DNA of 64,000 bases from Candidatus Sericytochromatia bacterium (lineage in GTDB: Bacteria; Cyanobacteriota; Sericytochromatia; UBA7694; JACMQJ01): contig BPII01000007.1 in NCBI GenBank assembly GCA_026004035.1, positions 1-64,000 of the forward strand, in the 5' to 3' direction. This document shows, piece after piece, positions 9,647 to 18,690 of this stretch. Every line of letters begins with the position of its first letter. Position 1 is the stretch's first letter. The notes under the pieces are model-generated. The model did no database searches and was not told the DNA's origin. It worked only from the letters and a program-made list of their open reading frames with translations. The translations under genes were made by a program, and so were the position numbers.

Positions 9647-10570
9647 ATGAACAATATAGAAAAACTTACTAATCAAATAAAAAATTATGCTTTAGAAATA
9701 GGTTTTGATTTAGTAGGAATAACAAGTCCAGAAGAAATAGAAGAGTTTAAATATTTTAAAAATTCTTTAGATAATGGTTATTTATCGGGTATGGAATATT
9801 TATATAAATATCAAGATAAAAGAAAATATCCTAAGTTACTTTTTGAAGATACAAAATCAATAATAAGTTTAGGATTAAATTATTATACTGATTTTAAACA
9901 AAAAAATTTAAAAATCGCTAAATATGCTCTAGGTGATGATTATCATATTTTCATGAAAGAAAAAATAAATTTATTACTAGAATATATAAAAACTTTAAAA
10001 AATAATGTTGAAGGTAAAGTATATGTGGATACTGCACCTATTTTAGAAAGATCTTTGGCTAAAAGAGCTGGTTTAGGTTGGATTGGGAAAAATACTATGT
10101 TAATAAATCCAAAAATTGGATCTTACTTTTATATAGGTGAATTATTTTTAAACATTGAATTAAAATATGATAATCCTATAAAAAATTATTGTGGAACTTG
10201 TAATGAGTGCATTAAAAGTTGTCCAACCAATGCTATAGTAGAACCTTTTGTATTGAATTCAAATTTATGTATTTCATATCATACAATAGAATCTAAAGAT
10301 GAAAAAATACCTGATAACATTGATATAAAAGACAATTTATTTGGCTGTGATATATGCCAAGATGTCTGCCCTTGGAATAAAAAATTTGCTAAAGTTTCAA
10401 AATTAAATCAAGTTCAAGCAAGAAGTTTTTTTTCAAACTTGAAAGATATAATAACAAATCTAACTCAAGAAAAATTTTCTACTTTATTTAAAAATAGTGC
10501 CATAAAAAGAGCTAAATTTAAAGGTATTATGAGAAATTATAAGCATATACAGAAATTCAATAAAGATTAA
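9647..10570 (+). CDS. queG: Epoxyqueuosine reductase
   Basis: QueG carries out the last step of queuosine synthesis in tRNA, reducing epoxyqueuosine with a cobalamin cofactor and two 4Fe-4S clusters. Clear signatures are the N-terminal GFDLVGIT, the central family block YVDTAPILERSLAKRAGLGWIG with the catalytic Asp region, the first cluster CGTCNECIKSCP and the second CDICQDVCPWN. At 307 residues it is near the shorter end of QueG and lacks C-terminal HEAT repeats. The gene follows the PLP enzyme by 8 bases. A second tRNA wobble enzyme (MnmG) lies 4 kb away but in a separate unit. Confidence 0.95.
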   Translation: MNNIEKLTNQIKNYALEIGFDLVGITSPEEIEEFKYFKNSLDNGYLSGMEYLYKYQDKRKYPKLLFEDTKSIISLGLNYYTDFKQKNLKIAKYALGDDYHIFMKEKINLLLEYIKTLKNNVEGKVYVDTAPILERSLAKRAGLGWIGKNTMLINPKIGSYFYIGELFLNIELKYDNPIKNYCGTCNECIKSCPTNAIVEPFVLNSNLCISYHTIESKDEKIPDNIDIKDNLFGCDICQDVCPWNKKFAKVSKLNQVQARSFFSNLKDIITNLTQEKFSTLFKNSAIKRAKFKGIMRNYKHIQKFNKD

Positions 10571-10591
10571 TATTATTTTAAAATAATATTT

Positions 10592-11767
10592 TTAAATCTT
10601 ATTAGCAAATTCCGTTCTTTTAGAATATGTAATTAAAAATATACTACCACTTAAAACTATAAATAATCCTAAAATTATAAAAGTTATACCAAAAGAAACT
10701 TTTTCAGAAATACCATATAGCATACATGATAACATTATCATTATTTCAGAAATAAAATTCTTAACCGATAAAATTGTTGCTCTAATATTAGAATTTATTT
10801 GAGTATGTAGTTTTCCTTCAAAAATTACATCTAAAACACTAAATAGAAATAAGAAAAATAGTAATATTATCATACTTAGCGGTAACATTTTAAATATAAA
10901 GCCAACTAATATAAGAAATAATCCACCTGTTATATATAAAAAATTATATGTAATATCTGTATAATATTTAAAGTTACTTGCCATAAAGTTTGCTAAAGCT
11001 TGAAATAATGAGATAAAAGCTAAAAATAAACCTAAAGAATTCTTTTCTATTCCCAAAGTGTTAGCAAATATTGGGAAAAACTCATCTAAAGTTATTATAG
11101 TAGCTAAAACTGTGGAAGAAAAAATTATTGTCTTAAATAAATAAGTATTATATATCATTATTTTAAATCCTTGTTTTAAGTGTCCTATATAATTAATAGA
11201 TAGTTTTTCTTTTGAAAAGTACTTTTCTTCTTTAATTTTATAGATAAATATTATTGATATTATTAAATTTATTATTGACAATGTTAAAATAAACTTATAA
11301 CCATATTTGACAATATAATCAGCTACTAATGACGATAAAACTACGGCAAATAAAGAAACAAACTTTAATTTTCCATTAAAATTTATGTAATTATTTTGGT
11401 AGTTATTTTTTTTCATTATATCGTATATAAGAGCACTCAAAGAACTATTTGTAAATGATGACTTTATACCCCATAATATAACTCCTAATAAAAAGCCGTA
11501 GAAATTAGGAAAAAATATCCAAGAAGAATAGCCTAATATTCTAAGTAATTGTCCTATTATTATAAGAGATTTTCTTGAAAATTTGTCTGATAAAATACCA
11601 GATGGTATTTCCATTAATAAATTTGTCAAGGACCAAAAAGTAAATATTAACGATATTTCAAAAATACTTAATCCATTATCTTTAAACATTAAAGCATATA
11701 ATGGATAAATAAACATTAAATCATCAAAAAATTTAAACGCTAAAAATTTATTTAATACCGACCTCAT
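10592..11767 (-). CDS. MFS transporter
   Basis: The protein has 391 hydrophobic residues with about 12 membrane segments. Between TM2 and TM3 lies the MFS signature GILSDKFSRKSLIIIG (the G-x-L-S-D-R/K-x-G-R-R type loop). The pattern LMEIPSGILSD is common in drug- and sugar-efflux MFS proteins of this branch. The substrate is unknown. It stands alone, converging with queG (21 bases apart). A strong palindrome with TATAAT in both arms lies just upstream of its ATG (11775-11825) and probably controls it. Confidence 0.85.
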   Translation of the reverse strand: MRSVLNKFLAFKFFDDLMFIYPLYALMFKDNGLSIFEISLIFTFWSLTNLLMEIPSGILSDKFSRKSLIIIGQLLRILGYSSWIFFPNFYGFLLGVILWGIKSSFTNSSLSALIYDIMKKNNYQNNYINFNGKLKFVSLFAVVLSSLVADYIVKYGYKFILTLSIINLIISIIFIYKIKEEKYFSKEKLSINYIGHLKQGFKIMIYNTYLFKTIIFSSTVLATIITLDEFFPIFANTLGIEKNSLGLFLAFISLFQALANFMASNFKYYTDITYNFLYITGGLFLILVGFIFKMLPLSMIILLFFLFLFSVLDVIFEGKLHTQINSNIRATILSVKNFISEIMIMLSCMLYGISEKVSFGITFIILGLFIVLSGSIFLITYSKRTEFANKI

Positions 11768-11774
11768 AAGTAGC

Positions 11775-11825
11775 GTATTATAACTTTTTGTGTAAGTTAC
11801 AATAAAACTTACGAAGTTATAATAC
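11775..11825 (-). promoter_or_regulatory. Nested inverted repeat (operator or leader hairpin) upstream of the MFS gene
   Basis: A perfect 12-bp inverted repeat, GTATTATAACTT...AAGTTATAATAC, encloses a second one (GTAAGT...ACTTAC). It starts 8 bases before the MFS ATG. Each outer arm carries a TATAAT on the strand leading away from it. It could be a repressor operator over the -10 box, or an RNA hairpin covering the start codon. No Shine-Dalgarno sequence is visible next to the ATG. The remaining bases to 12060 show nothing I recognise. Confidence 0.5.
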
Positions 11826-12063
11826 TATAACCCCTTTCACCAAAATAAAATAATTGAAAATATAAGAAAAACTATTTGATTAAATTAAAACAGTAAGGTC
11901 AGCTGTATTCTTTGTGCTTTTTAAAAAAGCTAATCCAGTTATTTAGAATTTCTAGTTTTGACTTTAATTTCATAAACATAAATACCTTAAAAGCTAAAAA
12001 TTGGAACTTTTTAAGTTACAAAAATTTAGCTTATATTAATATAGTAGCATAAATTTTTAAAAA

Positions 12064-12096
12064 TTGACAATTATTTTTAAAAAATTATAGTATAAT
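12064..12096 (+). promoter_or_regulatory. Sigma-70-type promoter for fliR
   Basis: TTGACA (12064-12069) is a perfect -35 box. It is followed after 16 bases by TATAGT (12086-12091) and then by an overlapping TATAAT (12091-12096). The fliR ATG is about 30 bases further on. Confidence 0.5.
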
Positions 12097-12124
12097 TGAT
12101 TAAAATTTTTTTAATTAATTTTAT

Positions 12125-12988
12125 ATGGCTATAGAAAATATTGCTTCATCAGCAACTCCTGCAAGTGTAAGCGGTATTATTTATATACTACAAACAATAG
12201 AAAAATATATGCCTATATTTATCTTAGTTATTTCAAGAATATTTGGCATGTTTTTACAAGCACCTTTTTTTAATAATAAAGCACTACCTCCACAAGTTAG
12301 GGCTACAATTGTAGTTGCACTTGGAATGATGTATATGCTTACAGTTAAACCAAATCCTGCTGATTATGTTATACCAAGTAATATTTTTATGTTTAGTTTT
12401 GCAATGATTAGAGAATTACTAGTTGGAGTAATTTTTGGATTTTGTGCTTACATTACAGTAGCTGCAATTCAAGCAGCTGGTGAAGTAATTGATGTTCAAA
12501 TGGGATTAAGTATGGTTACATTATTTAATCCACAAACAAAATCTCAATCATCAGCTACAGGAAGACTTTTTTATCAAATAGAGAGCATGGTTTTTATAAT
12601 AGCTGGAGGACATTTATTATTGTTAAGTGTTTTCTTTTCTAGCTTTGAAATCTTACCTATTTTGAAATTCTCATTTAATCATCATATAGCATTAAATCAA
12701 TTTATACTCATAGCTGGTAAATTGTTTTATATAACAGCTAAGTTAGCCTTACCATTACTTGTTGTATTATTTATAATAGATTTTTCTTTAGGTATTACTA
12801 ATAAAGTATCACCTCAAATAAATGTTTTAGAGTTAATGACTGCAATGAAACCTACAACAGGAATGTTAATATTGCTAATACTTTGTTCTACACTAGTAAA
12901 TGTTATTGGTGATTATAAAATAGATATTATTAAAGATGCATATAGCATTATCAAAGCAATTGCAAAATCAGTTGAGCTTGCTAAATAA
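12125..12988 (+). CDS. fliR: Flagellar / type III export protein FliR
   Basis: FliR is an inner-membrane subunit of the flagellar type III export gate (FliPQR core). The protein has 287 residues and about six membrane helices. Family blocks are visible: RIFGMFLQAPFFNNKALPPQVR near the N-terminus, FAMIRELLVGVIFGFCAYI, and GEVIDVQMGLSMVTLFNPQ. The non-flagellar paralogue family (SctT) is an alternative, but the PPQVR and GEVIDVQMG blocks favour FliR. It is unusual in being alone: fliP, fliQ and flhB, its usual neighbours, are not in the window. A good promoter lies 55 bases upstream. Confidence 0.92.
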   Translation: MAIENIASSATPASVSGIIYILQTIEKYMPIFILVISRIFGMFLQAPFFNNKALPPQVRATIVVALGMMYMLTVKPNPADYVIPSNIFMFSFAMIRELLVGVIFGFCAYITVAAIQAAGEVIDVQMGLSMVTLFNPQTKSQSSATGRLFYQIESMVFIIAGGHLLLLSVFFSSFEILPILKFSFNHHIALNQFILIAGKLFYITAKLALPLLVVLFIIDFSLGITNKVSPQINVLELMTAMKPTTGMLILLILCSTLVNVIGDYKIDIIKDAYSIIKAIAKSVELAK

Positions 12989-13059
12989 TTTTTAACTTAT
13001 ATGCAAATCATAATCTTTAAAATATAATATATATTCATAATTTTATTTTTTTGTAAAAA

Positions 13060-13950
13060 ATGAGTAAAGGTAAAATAAAAAAAACTTTTTATATTATTTC
13101 TTTAATTTCTCTAATTTTGTATTTAAAAAATAAACTAGATATAAAAAAATCTCAAAAAGAATTTCCAAATTTAGGTAAATTCTGTTATATACAAGGTTCA
13201 AAAGTTCATTATTTAGAAGAAGGTAAAGGAAAAAATATAGTTTTTTTACATGATGATGGCGGTGATATTTATGATTTTTATCTATCTTCAATTTGGAATA
13301 ATTTAAAAGATAATTTTAAATTAGTAGCTATAGATAGACCTGGATTTGGTTATAGTGGTAGGTTAGAGTGGAAAGATTATGGCTATAAAAATCAAGCTCA
13401 AATAATAAGTGAAACATTAGAATATTTAAATATAGATAAATGTAAATTAGTTTGTTTAGGAAAAAGTGCTGGTATTGGATATACTCTTATTTCTGAAAAT
13501 GAAAAGATTTTTGAAAGTCTTATTATAATAGATGATAAATTAGAAATAGAAAAAAAATTAATGGATAAGATTTTAAATTTGCCTTATCTGAATAAATTTT
13601 TAGCATGGACAATATTACCTTTTATCTATAAAGGAGATCTAAAATTATCCTATTCTATTTCAGATGAACTAATAGATAAATATAAGTATCTTGATAATCA
13701 CCCTAATAAAATAATTTATAAACATCAAAATAAAAATTTTTATAAAATAAAAGAACTATTAAATGTTTTAGAAAAACATATTGATAATAAAATTAAAGTT
13801 CCAGTTAAAATTATTAGATTTGAAAATAAATCTTTATTTGAAGAATTGAATTTAGAAAAGTATTTTAAAAACTATGAATATTTAAAAATAAAATCTCTAA
13901 CAAATTTAGATGTATTAAATTCTCAGGAAATACTAAATTTATTAAACTAA
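13060..13950 (+). CDS. Membrane-anchored alpha/beta hydrolase
   Basis: A short hydrophobic N-terminal helix (residues ~7-24) is followed by an alpha/beta-hydrolase core: YLEEGKGKNIVFLHDDGG (oxyanion region in place of HG), VAIDRPGFGYSG and the nucleophile elbow LGKSAGIGY (G-K-S-A-G). The nucleophile is therefore probably Ser in GKSAG. The C-terminal part is poorly conserved and I cannot point to the catalytic His with confidence. It probably faces the periplasm, tethered by the N-terminal helix. The substrate is unknown. The 3' end overlaps the convergent beta-barrel gene by 4 bases. Confidence 0.75.
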   Translation: MSKGKIKKTFYIISLISLILYLKNKLDIKKSQKEFPNLGKFCYIQGSKVHYLEEGKGKNIVFLHDDGGDIYDFYLSSIWNNLKDNFKLVAIDRPGFGYSGRLEWKDYGYKNQAQIISETLEYLNIDKCKLVCLGKSAGIGYTLISENEKIFESLIIIDDKLEIEKKLMDKILNLPYLNKFLAWTILPFIYKGDLKLSYSISDELIDKYKYLDNHPNKIIYKHQNKNFYKIKELLNVLEKHIDNKIKVPVKIIRFENKSLFEELNLEKYFKNYEYLKIKSLTNLDVLNSQEILNLLN

Positions 13951-14528
13951 AAATTATATATCAAGGAAATTTGAGGAATTGGATATAATGAATAAAGAGA
14001 CATATTTCTAAAAGTAAATACAATTGGAACTTCTACTGCTAAAGTAAAACCAGGTGTGAATGTTCCTATTTCTGCTCCGATACCGCCACCTAAACTTAAA
14101 TAATTTTCAGGTTGATTATCTTCTTTTCTAGGTATGAATACATCTTCACCATAGTTATTGGAAACAGTAGGGGTCGGGTAATATGTAGTCCTTCTTGAAG
14201 AAAAGTTTGAAATTCCAGCTAAAAAATAAAACTTTGTATCCTTATTTTCAGACATTACATACATTCCTTGAAAACCAACAGACCAAAAACCTTGACTTTG
14301 GTCATAAAAACCTATACCTGTAGCTTTTACACCTATTTTTTCTGTCAAAAAAGTTCTGTAGCTTATTCCCATTGAACTAAGTAATCCTAAAGTAATACCT
14401 AAACCTTTGTAATTAGTTAATCTTTGAGGTATAAAATCATCATTTTCTTGATTTTCTTCAGCATTAGCTTTATAATTTAAAGAACTAATAATTAATAAAC
14501 TTGATAATAATATTTTTAAGCTTTTCAT
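13947..14528 (-). CDS. Outer-membrane beta-barrel-like protein
   Basis: The protein has 193 residues with a clear Sec signal peptide (MKSLKILLSSLLIISSLNYKANA, cut after KANA). The mature part alternates polar and aromatic/hydrophobic residues in short strands (GLGITLGLLSSMGISYRTF, then GVKATGIGFYDQS). It ends in ISLIYNF, whose terminal Phe is typical of BAM-assembled barrels. It lies one base after the lptB stop, so the two are probably cotranscribed, which fits an envelope role. I do not recognise a specific family. Confidence 0.65.
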   Translation of the reverse strand: MKSLKILLSSLLIISSLNYKANAEENQENDDFIPQRLTNYKGLGITLGLLSSMGISYRTFLTEKIGVKATGIGFYDQSQGFWSVGFQGMYVMSENKDTKFYFLAGISNFSSRRTTYYPTPTVSNNYGEDVFIPRKEDNQPENYLSLGGGIGAEIGTFTPGFTLAVEVPIVFTFRNMSLYSLYPIPQISLIYNF

Positions 14529-14529
14529 A

Positions 14530-15951
14530 TTAATTTAATGTGAAATCCTCTCCTAAATAATGTTTTCTAGCTATTTCGCTATTTGCTAAATGTTCTCTAC
14601 TACCTGATTCTATTACTCTACCATCACTTAATATATATCCTCTATCTATAATTTTTAAAGTTTCTCTAACATTATGGTCTGTAATTAAAACACCAATATT
14701 TCTATTTTTTAATAAAACAATCATTTCCTTTATACCTGCTACTGCTATTGGATCTATACCAGCAAAAGGCTCGTCTAGTAATAAAAATGAAGGTTTTACT
14801 GATACTGCTCTTGCTATTTCAACTCTTCTTCTTTCTCCTCCTGACAAATCTGAACCTTTTGAATACCTTATATGAGAAATATTAAACTCATCTAATATAT
14901 CTTCTAATTGAATAAACTTAGATTCTTTTGATGTCCAATTAATTATGGAAAGTATATCTTCTATTTCTTTATTTTTAAAATTATTTTCTAGCATAAAATC
15001 TTTTAAATCATTTTTTATATCACTTTTTTTAGAATTATTTAATTCTATAAACTTATCTTGATTAAGACACTTCTTTCTTATATTCCAATAATAATTTTCA
15101 AGGCTATTCAAATAGTCTATAAATTGATTAATATTAGAAAAACTTATATTATCTTCTTCTATTTTATTAAAAACTTCTGGATTTTCATAATCTAGAATAA
15201 AAGGTATTTTTTTTATAATATCTTTTTTATTATTTGATATTTTAATACTTTCAAATAATTCATCTCTTTTCTTTTTCCACAAAAGATTTAAAAATTCTTC
15301 TAGTTTCTTTTTTTTACCAAGTTTATAAAATTTATTAAAATCTATAAAAAAACTTTCTATTTCTTGAGTTAAGTTACTAACATTTAATTCTAAAAGTTCA
15401 ATTATTTTAAAAATAGAATATAAAATTTCTGTTGAATACTTTATATTAGAGTATTTATTTATTAAGTCATTATCAATGATACTTTTTATTTCTTCTTTTT
15501 GAACATTATTTAATTTATCTTCGTTTAAAATTAAATTATAGTAATTCTCAAATTTTGGTCTTCTCCACCAAGTCCTTTCTGATTTTCTAAAAATTAACTC
15601 TATTTTCTCTTTTATCGATAATTTTGGAGCTCCACCTCTTAATTGCCATATAGCTAATATATTTTCTTCTACTGTTAATTTTCTAAAAACAGATGCTTCT
15701 TGTGGTAGATAGCCTAATCCAAGTCTTGCTCTTTTATACATAGGTTCTTTTGAAATATTTTTATTATCTACTGTTATAATACCCTTATTTGGTTTTATTA
15801 AGCCTACAACCATGTAAAAAGTAGTTGTTTTACCAGCTCCGTTTGGACCTAATAAACCTACAACTTCACCTCTTTCAACATTAATAGTTACATCATTAAC
15901 GACTTTTCTTTTTCCATATATCTTAAGTAAATTTTTAGCTTCTATACTCAT
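14530..15951 (-). CDS. lptB: LPS export ABC ATPase LptB with a large in-frame insertion
   Basis: LptB powers LPS extraction by LptFG. The N-terminal part has Walker A GPNGAGKTTT (~35-44), the Q-loop region GLGYLPQEASVFRKLTVEENI and IWQLRG. The C-terminal part has LEDILDEFNISHIRYSKGSDLSGGERRR (signature ~369), Walker B FLLLDEPFAGIDP and the switch His in TDHNVRE. These match LptB closely. Between ~108 and ~345 lie about 230 extra residues, helical and rich in Lys, Asn and Glu. LptB is normally ~240 residues; this is 473. The insert is in frame, without stops, and sits in the helical subdomain that contacts LptF/G. One base separates it from a downstream barrel gene, and the UgpC-type ATPase ends just upstream. 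Confidence 0.9.
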   Translation of the reverse strand: MSIEAKNLLKIYGKRKVVNDVTINVERGEVVGLLGPNGAGKTTTFYMVVGLIKPNKGIITVDNKNISKEPMYKRARLGLGYLPQEASVFRKLTVEENILAIWQLRGGAPKLSIKEKIELIFRKSERTWWRRPKFENYYNLILNEDKLNNVQKEEIKSIIDNDLINKYSNIKYSTEILYSIFKIIELLELNVSNLTQEIESFFIDFNKFYKLGKKKKLEEFLNLLWKKKRDELFESIKISNNKKDIIKKIPFILDYENPEVFNKIEEDNISFSNINQFIDYLNSLENYYWNIRKKCLNQDKFIELNNSKKSDIKNDLKDFMLENNFKNKEIEDILSIINWTSKESKFIQLEDILDEFNISHIRYSKGSDLSGGERRRVEIARAVSVKPSFLLLDEPFAGIDPIAVAGIKEMIVLLKNRNIGVLITDHNVRETLKIIDRGYILSDGRVIESGSREHLANSEIARKHYLGEDFTLN

Positions 15952-17082
15952 TTATTTATCCAAAAATCTTTGAGTACTTAATATTACTTTTTCACTTATT
16001 GGATCTATTAAATGAAGTCTATTTACATCTACAGATAAACTTATATCTGTTCCTGATTTTAAATTTCCTATTAATGACGTGTCAATTTCTGCTACAATTT
16101 GATGTTTTTTTCCTATTGATAAATGTAAATAAGTTCTTGATCCTGAAGGTTCTATAACTTCAATCCATGCTTGTAATAAATTTTTTTGTTCATCATTATT
16201 TGCTAAAAATATATATTCTGGTCTTATACCTAATATCAATTCTTTTTCTTTATATGAACTTATATTAGTTATATTTTGGTTATAAGGTAATTTCAGTTGA
16301 AATCCATCAGATTTTACTGTTATCTCATTATTACTAATTTCAGTTAAATTTACTTTTAAAAAATTCATAGATGGACTACCAATAAAACCAGCAACAAATA
16401 AATTAGATGGATAATCATAAGCTTCTTTAGGAGTAGCTAATTGTTGTATTATTCCATCTTTCATAACTGCTATTCTATCACCCATAGTCATAGCTTCAAT
16501 TTGATCATGAGTTACATAAACTGTTGTAGTTTTTAATTTTTGATGTAATTTTTTTATTTCTGTTCTTGTTTGAGTTCTTAATTTTGCATCTAAATTACTA
16601 AGTGGCTCATCCATTAAAAAAACTTGCGCATCCCTTACTATTGCTCTACCTAATGCTACTCTTTGTCTTTGTCCTCCTGATAATTCTTTAGGTTTTCTAT
16701 GTAAATATTCCTTTAAAGATAACATTTCAGCAGCTTCATTTACTTTTTTCTTTATAATGCTAGGATTTACTTTTCTTAATTTTAATCCAAATGCTATATT
16801 ATCATAAACAGTCATATGTGGGTAAAGTGCATAATTTTGAAATACCATAGCTATATCTCTGTCTTTTGGTGGTAAATCATTAACTCTTTTATTTCCAATT
16901 ATTATATCACCACTATTACATGTCTCTAAACCAGCAATTAATCTTAATGTTGTAGATTTACCACAACCACTGCCACCAACTAAAACTAAAAACTCACCAT
17001 CATTTATTTCTAATGTTAAATTCTTTATTATTTCAACATTACCAAATTTTTTTATGATATTTTTTAGTTTTACTTCAGCCAA
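15952..17082 (-). CDS. ugpC: Carbohydrate ABC transporter ATPase (UgpC/MalK/MsmK type)
   Basis: This is a cytoplasmic ATPase of CUT1-family sugar or glycerol-phosphate importers. Walker A is GGSGCGKSTTLR, the Q-loop is MVFQNYALYPHMTVYDN, the signature is LSGGQRQRVALGRAIVR, Walker B is VFLMDEPLSNLDA and the switch is THDQIEAMTM. A C-terminal TOBE/OB region (~240-376) includes GIRPEYIFL, as in MalK and UgpC. The 376 residues are standard. No permease or binding protein is nearby, so it may serve several importers, as MsmK does. The symbol marks the family, not a proven substrate. The downstream lptB begins directly after its stop. Confidence 0.9.
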   Translation of the reverse strand: MAEVKLKNIIKKFGNVEIIKNLTLEINDGEFLVLVGGSGCGKSTTLRLIAGLETCNSGDIIIGNKRVNDLPPKDRDIAMVFQNYALYPHMTVYDNIAFGLKLRKVNPSIIKKKVNEAAEMLSLKEYLHRKPKELSGGQRQRVALGRAIVRDAQVFLMDEPLSNLDAKLRTQTRTEIKKLHQKLKTTTVYVTHDQIEAMTMGDRIAVMKDGIIQQLATPKEAYDYPSNLFVAGFIGSPSMNFLKVNLTEISNNEITVKSDGFQLKLPYNQNITNISSYKEKELILGIRPEYIFLANNDEQKNLLQAWIEVIEPSGSRTYLHLSIGKKHQIVAEIDTSLIGNLKSGTDISLSVDVNRLHLIDPISEKVILSTQRFLDK

Positions 17083-17326
17083 ATTTTTAACCTAAAAATA
17101 AAAGATAATTAATTTTAAAATATTTATCTGAAGTATGCAAGTTATAGTTAAAACTTTAAAACATGTTAGTATAATTTGTAGTTTATAAAAATATTGAATT
17201 TATAACTTTAATAATTAAATTAGTAATTAGTCCAAAATTATATCAAACTATTTAAACTATGGCACTATTTGTGATTAAATATATTCACAGTATTATTTAT
17301 TTAGAATATAAGCTAAAATATATTCT

Positions 17327-18082
17327 ATGTTGAAAAATTTATTAAAAAATATTCTACCTTATGGTGTTGTAATGAGAATTAAAACTAAAAGTTTAAGTTC
17401 AAAAGAGTTTAAAGAACAATTTGATAAATATTCTGAATCTTTAAAAGATAACAGATTTTTATGTAATTGGGAGGATATTAATCCTAGATTAAACGATAAT
17501 ACAAATTATACAAACTTTGATTCTCATTATTTATATCATCCTGCATGGGCTGCAAGAATATTAAAAAAAACAAATCCAAATTTACATATAGATATTTCTT
17601 CATCAGTTTATTTTGTATCATATATATCTGCATTTATAAATATTGATTTTTATGATTATAGACCTGCAAAAATCAAATTATCTGGATTAAATTGTAAAAA
17701 AGCTGATATAACAAAATTACACTTTGAAAATAATTCAATAGACTCAATTTCATGTATGCATGTTATAGAGCATGTAGGTTTGGGAAGATATGGTGATCCG
17801 ATTGATCCTAAAGGTGATATAAAATCTATAAATGAATTACAAAGAGTTACAAAAAAAGATGGAGATATTCTTTTTGTTGTACCTGTAGGTAAAATTTCTA
17901 AAATAGAATTTAATGCTCATAGAATATATTCTTTTGACCACATTATAAATTTATTTGACAAATGCAGACTTATAGAATTCGCTCTTGTTACTGATGATGG
18001 TAATTTTATTGAAAATGCAAGTAAAAAAGATTCTGATAATCAGAGTTTTGGATGTGGTTGTTTTTATTTCAAAAAAAATTAA
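17327..18082 (+). CDS. DUF268-like methyltransferase-fold protein
   Basis: The protein has 251 residues. The segment FDSHYLYHPAWAARIL and the central CMHVIEHVGLGRYGDPIDP followed by INELQRVTKKDGDILFVVPVG resemble DUF268 and the class-I SAM-methyltransferase late motifs (the HVIEH motif and post-motif). This group is often found with polysaccharide or sugar-modification genes. The SAM glycine loop is not typical (HIDISSSVYFVSYIS), so activity is uncertain. The gene stands alone, with 240 bp of AT-rich sequence upstream. A short dispersed repeat and IS relics follow it. Confidence 0.65.
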   Translation: MLKNLLKNILPYGVVMRIKTKSLSSKEFKEQFDKYSESLKDNRFLCNWEDINPRLNDNTNYTNFDSHYLYHPAWAARILKKTNPNLHIDISSSVYFVSYISAFINIDFYDYRPAKIKLSGLNCKKADITKLHFENNSIDSISCMHVIEHVGLGRYGDPIDPKGDIKSINELQRVTKKDGDILFVVPVGKISKIEFNAHRIYSFDHIINLFDKCRLIEFALVTDDGNFIENASKKDSDNQSFGCGCFYFKKN

Positions 18083-18093
18083 ATACTAATTTC

Positions 18094-18150
18094 TAATACC
18101 ATTTTTATAATGGATAATGTATAATTAAAAGTGAAAAATAAAGTATAAGT
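18094..18150 (+). repeat. Short dispersed repeat, copy 1
   Basis: A ~55-bp AT-rich unit (ATACCATTTTTATAATGG, then ATGTATAATTAA, then AAAAATAAAGTATA) recurs in similar form at 35508-35565 and, inverted, at 48052-48108. Here it sits between the DUF268 gene and the IS66 relic. Confidence 0.45.
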
Positions 18151-18156
18151 AATTAC

Positions 18157-18690
18157 TCAACCATATTGAAAGGAGAATTTTTCTGGTGTATTGAAAATTT
18201 TTAAAATAGAATTAAAAATACTTTGACCTTGCTTTTTACAAGTATCAATAAAACTTCTATAGTTTGCGTAAATATCTTTAAAAATATCACTTCTAAATCC
18301 ATTTGTTCTTTTCTAAAAATAACACTTTTTCTTAATGATTGTTCAGATATATTATTAGTTGGTTCAACATCATCATAATCTAAAAATGTGAAAAGATAAT
18401 TTTTCAAATTTCTAAACCTGTTTTTCAATTTATTTTATGAAGCTGTCTCTGTTTTAATTTCTAAATCTTATCTAACCTATTTATGTATTCTTCTTTTTTT
18501 TGCTTTTTTATAGTAATATCTTTATCTTTTTGTCTTATAGCTTCTTGAAAAAGTTCTTTTGATAAATTTGCAAACTCATTTTTTTCTAAATCTATCAAAT
18601 AATTACAATCTCTTATTTGATGTGCTAAACATATTTGCCATTTATTTATTCCTTTTTTTTGAGATGATGGAGATAGTAAAGCAGAAATAA
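18157..18690 (-). pseudogene. IS66-family transposase relic
   Basis: Read on the minus strand in several frames, this stretch gives KWQICLAHQIRDCNYLIDLE and then VEPTNNISEQSLRKSVIFRK, the conserved C-terminal DDE region of IS66 transposases (the NN..E..LR motif). A C-terminal tail ends at a TGA at 18157. Frameshifts and stops interrupt it, and the N-terminal two thirds are gone. The piece at 18201-18428 alone stays open but is not a gene in its own right. No intact terminal repeat is visible. Confidence 0.75.

Noticed and set aside
18201-18428. A 75-residue open frame as a host gene
   Set aside because: Its sequence is the C-terminal part of an IS66 transposase in the middle of a multiply broken relic.
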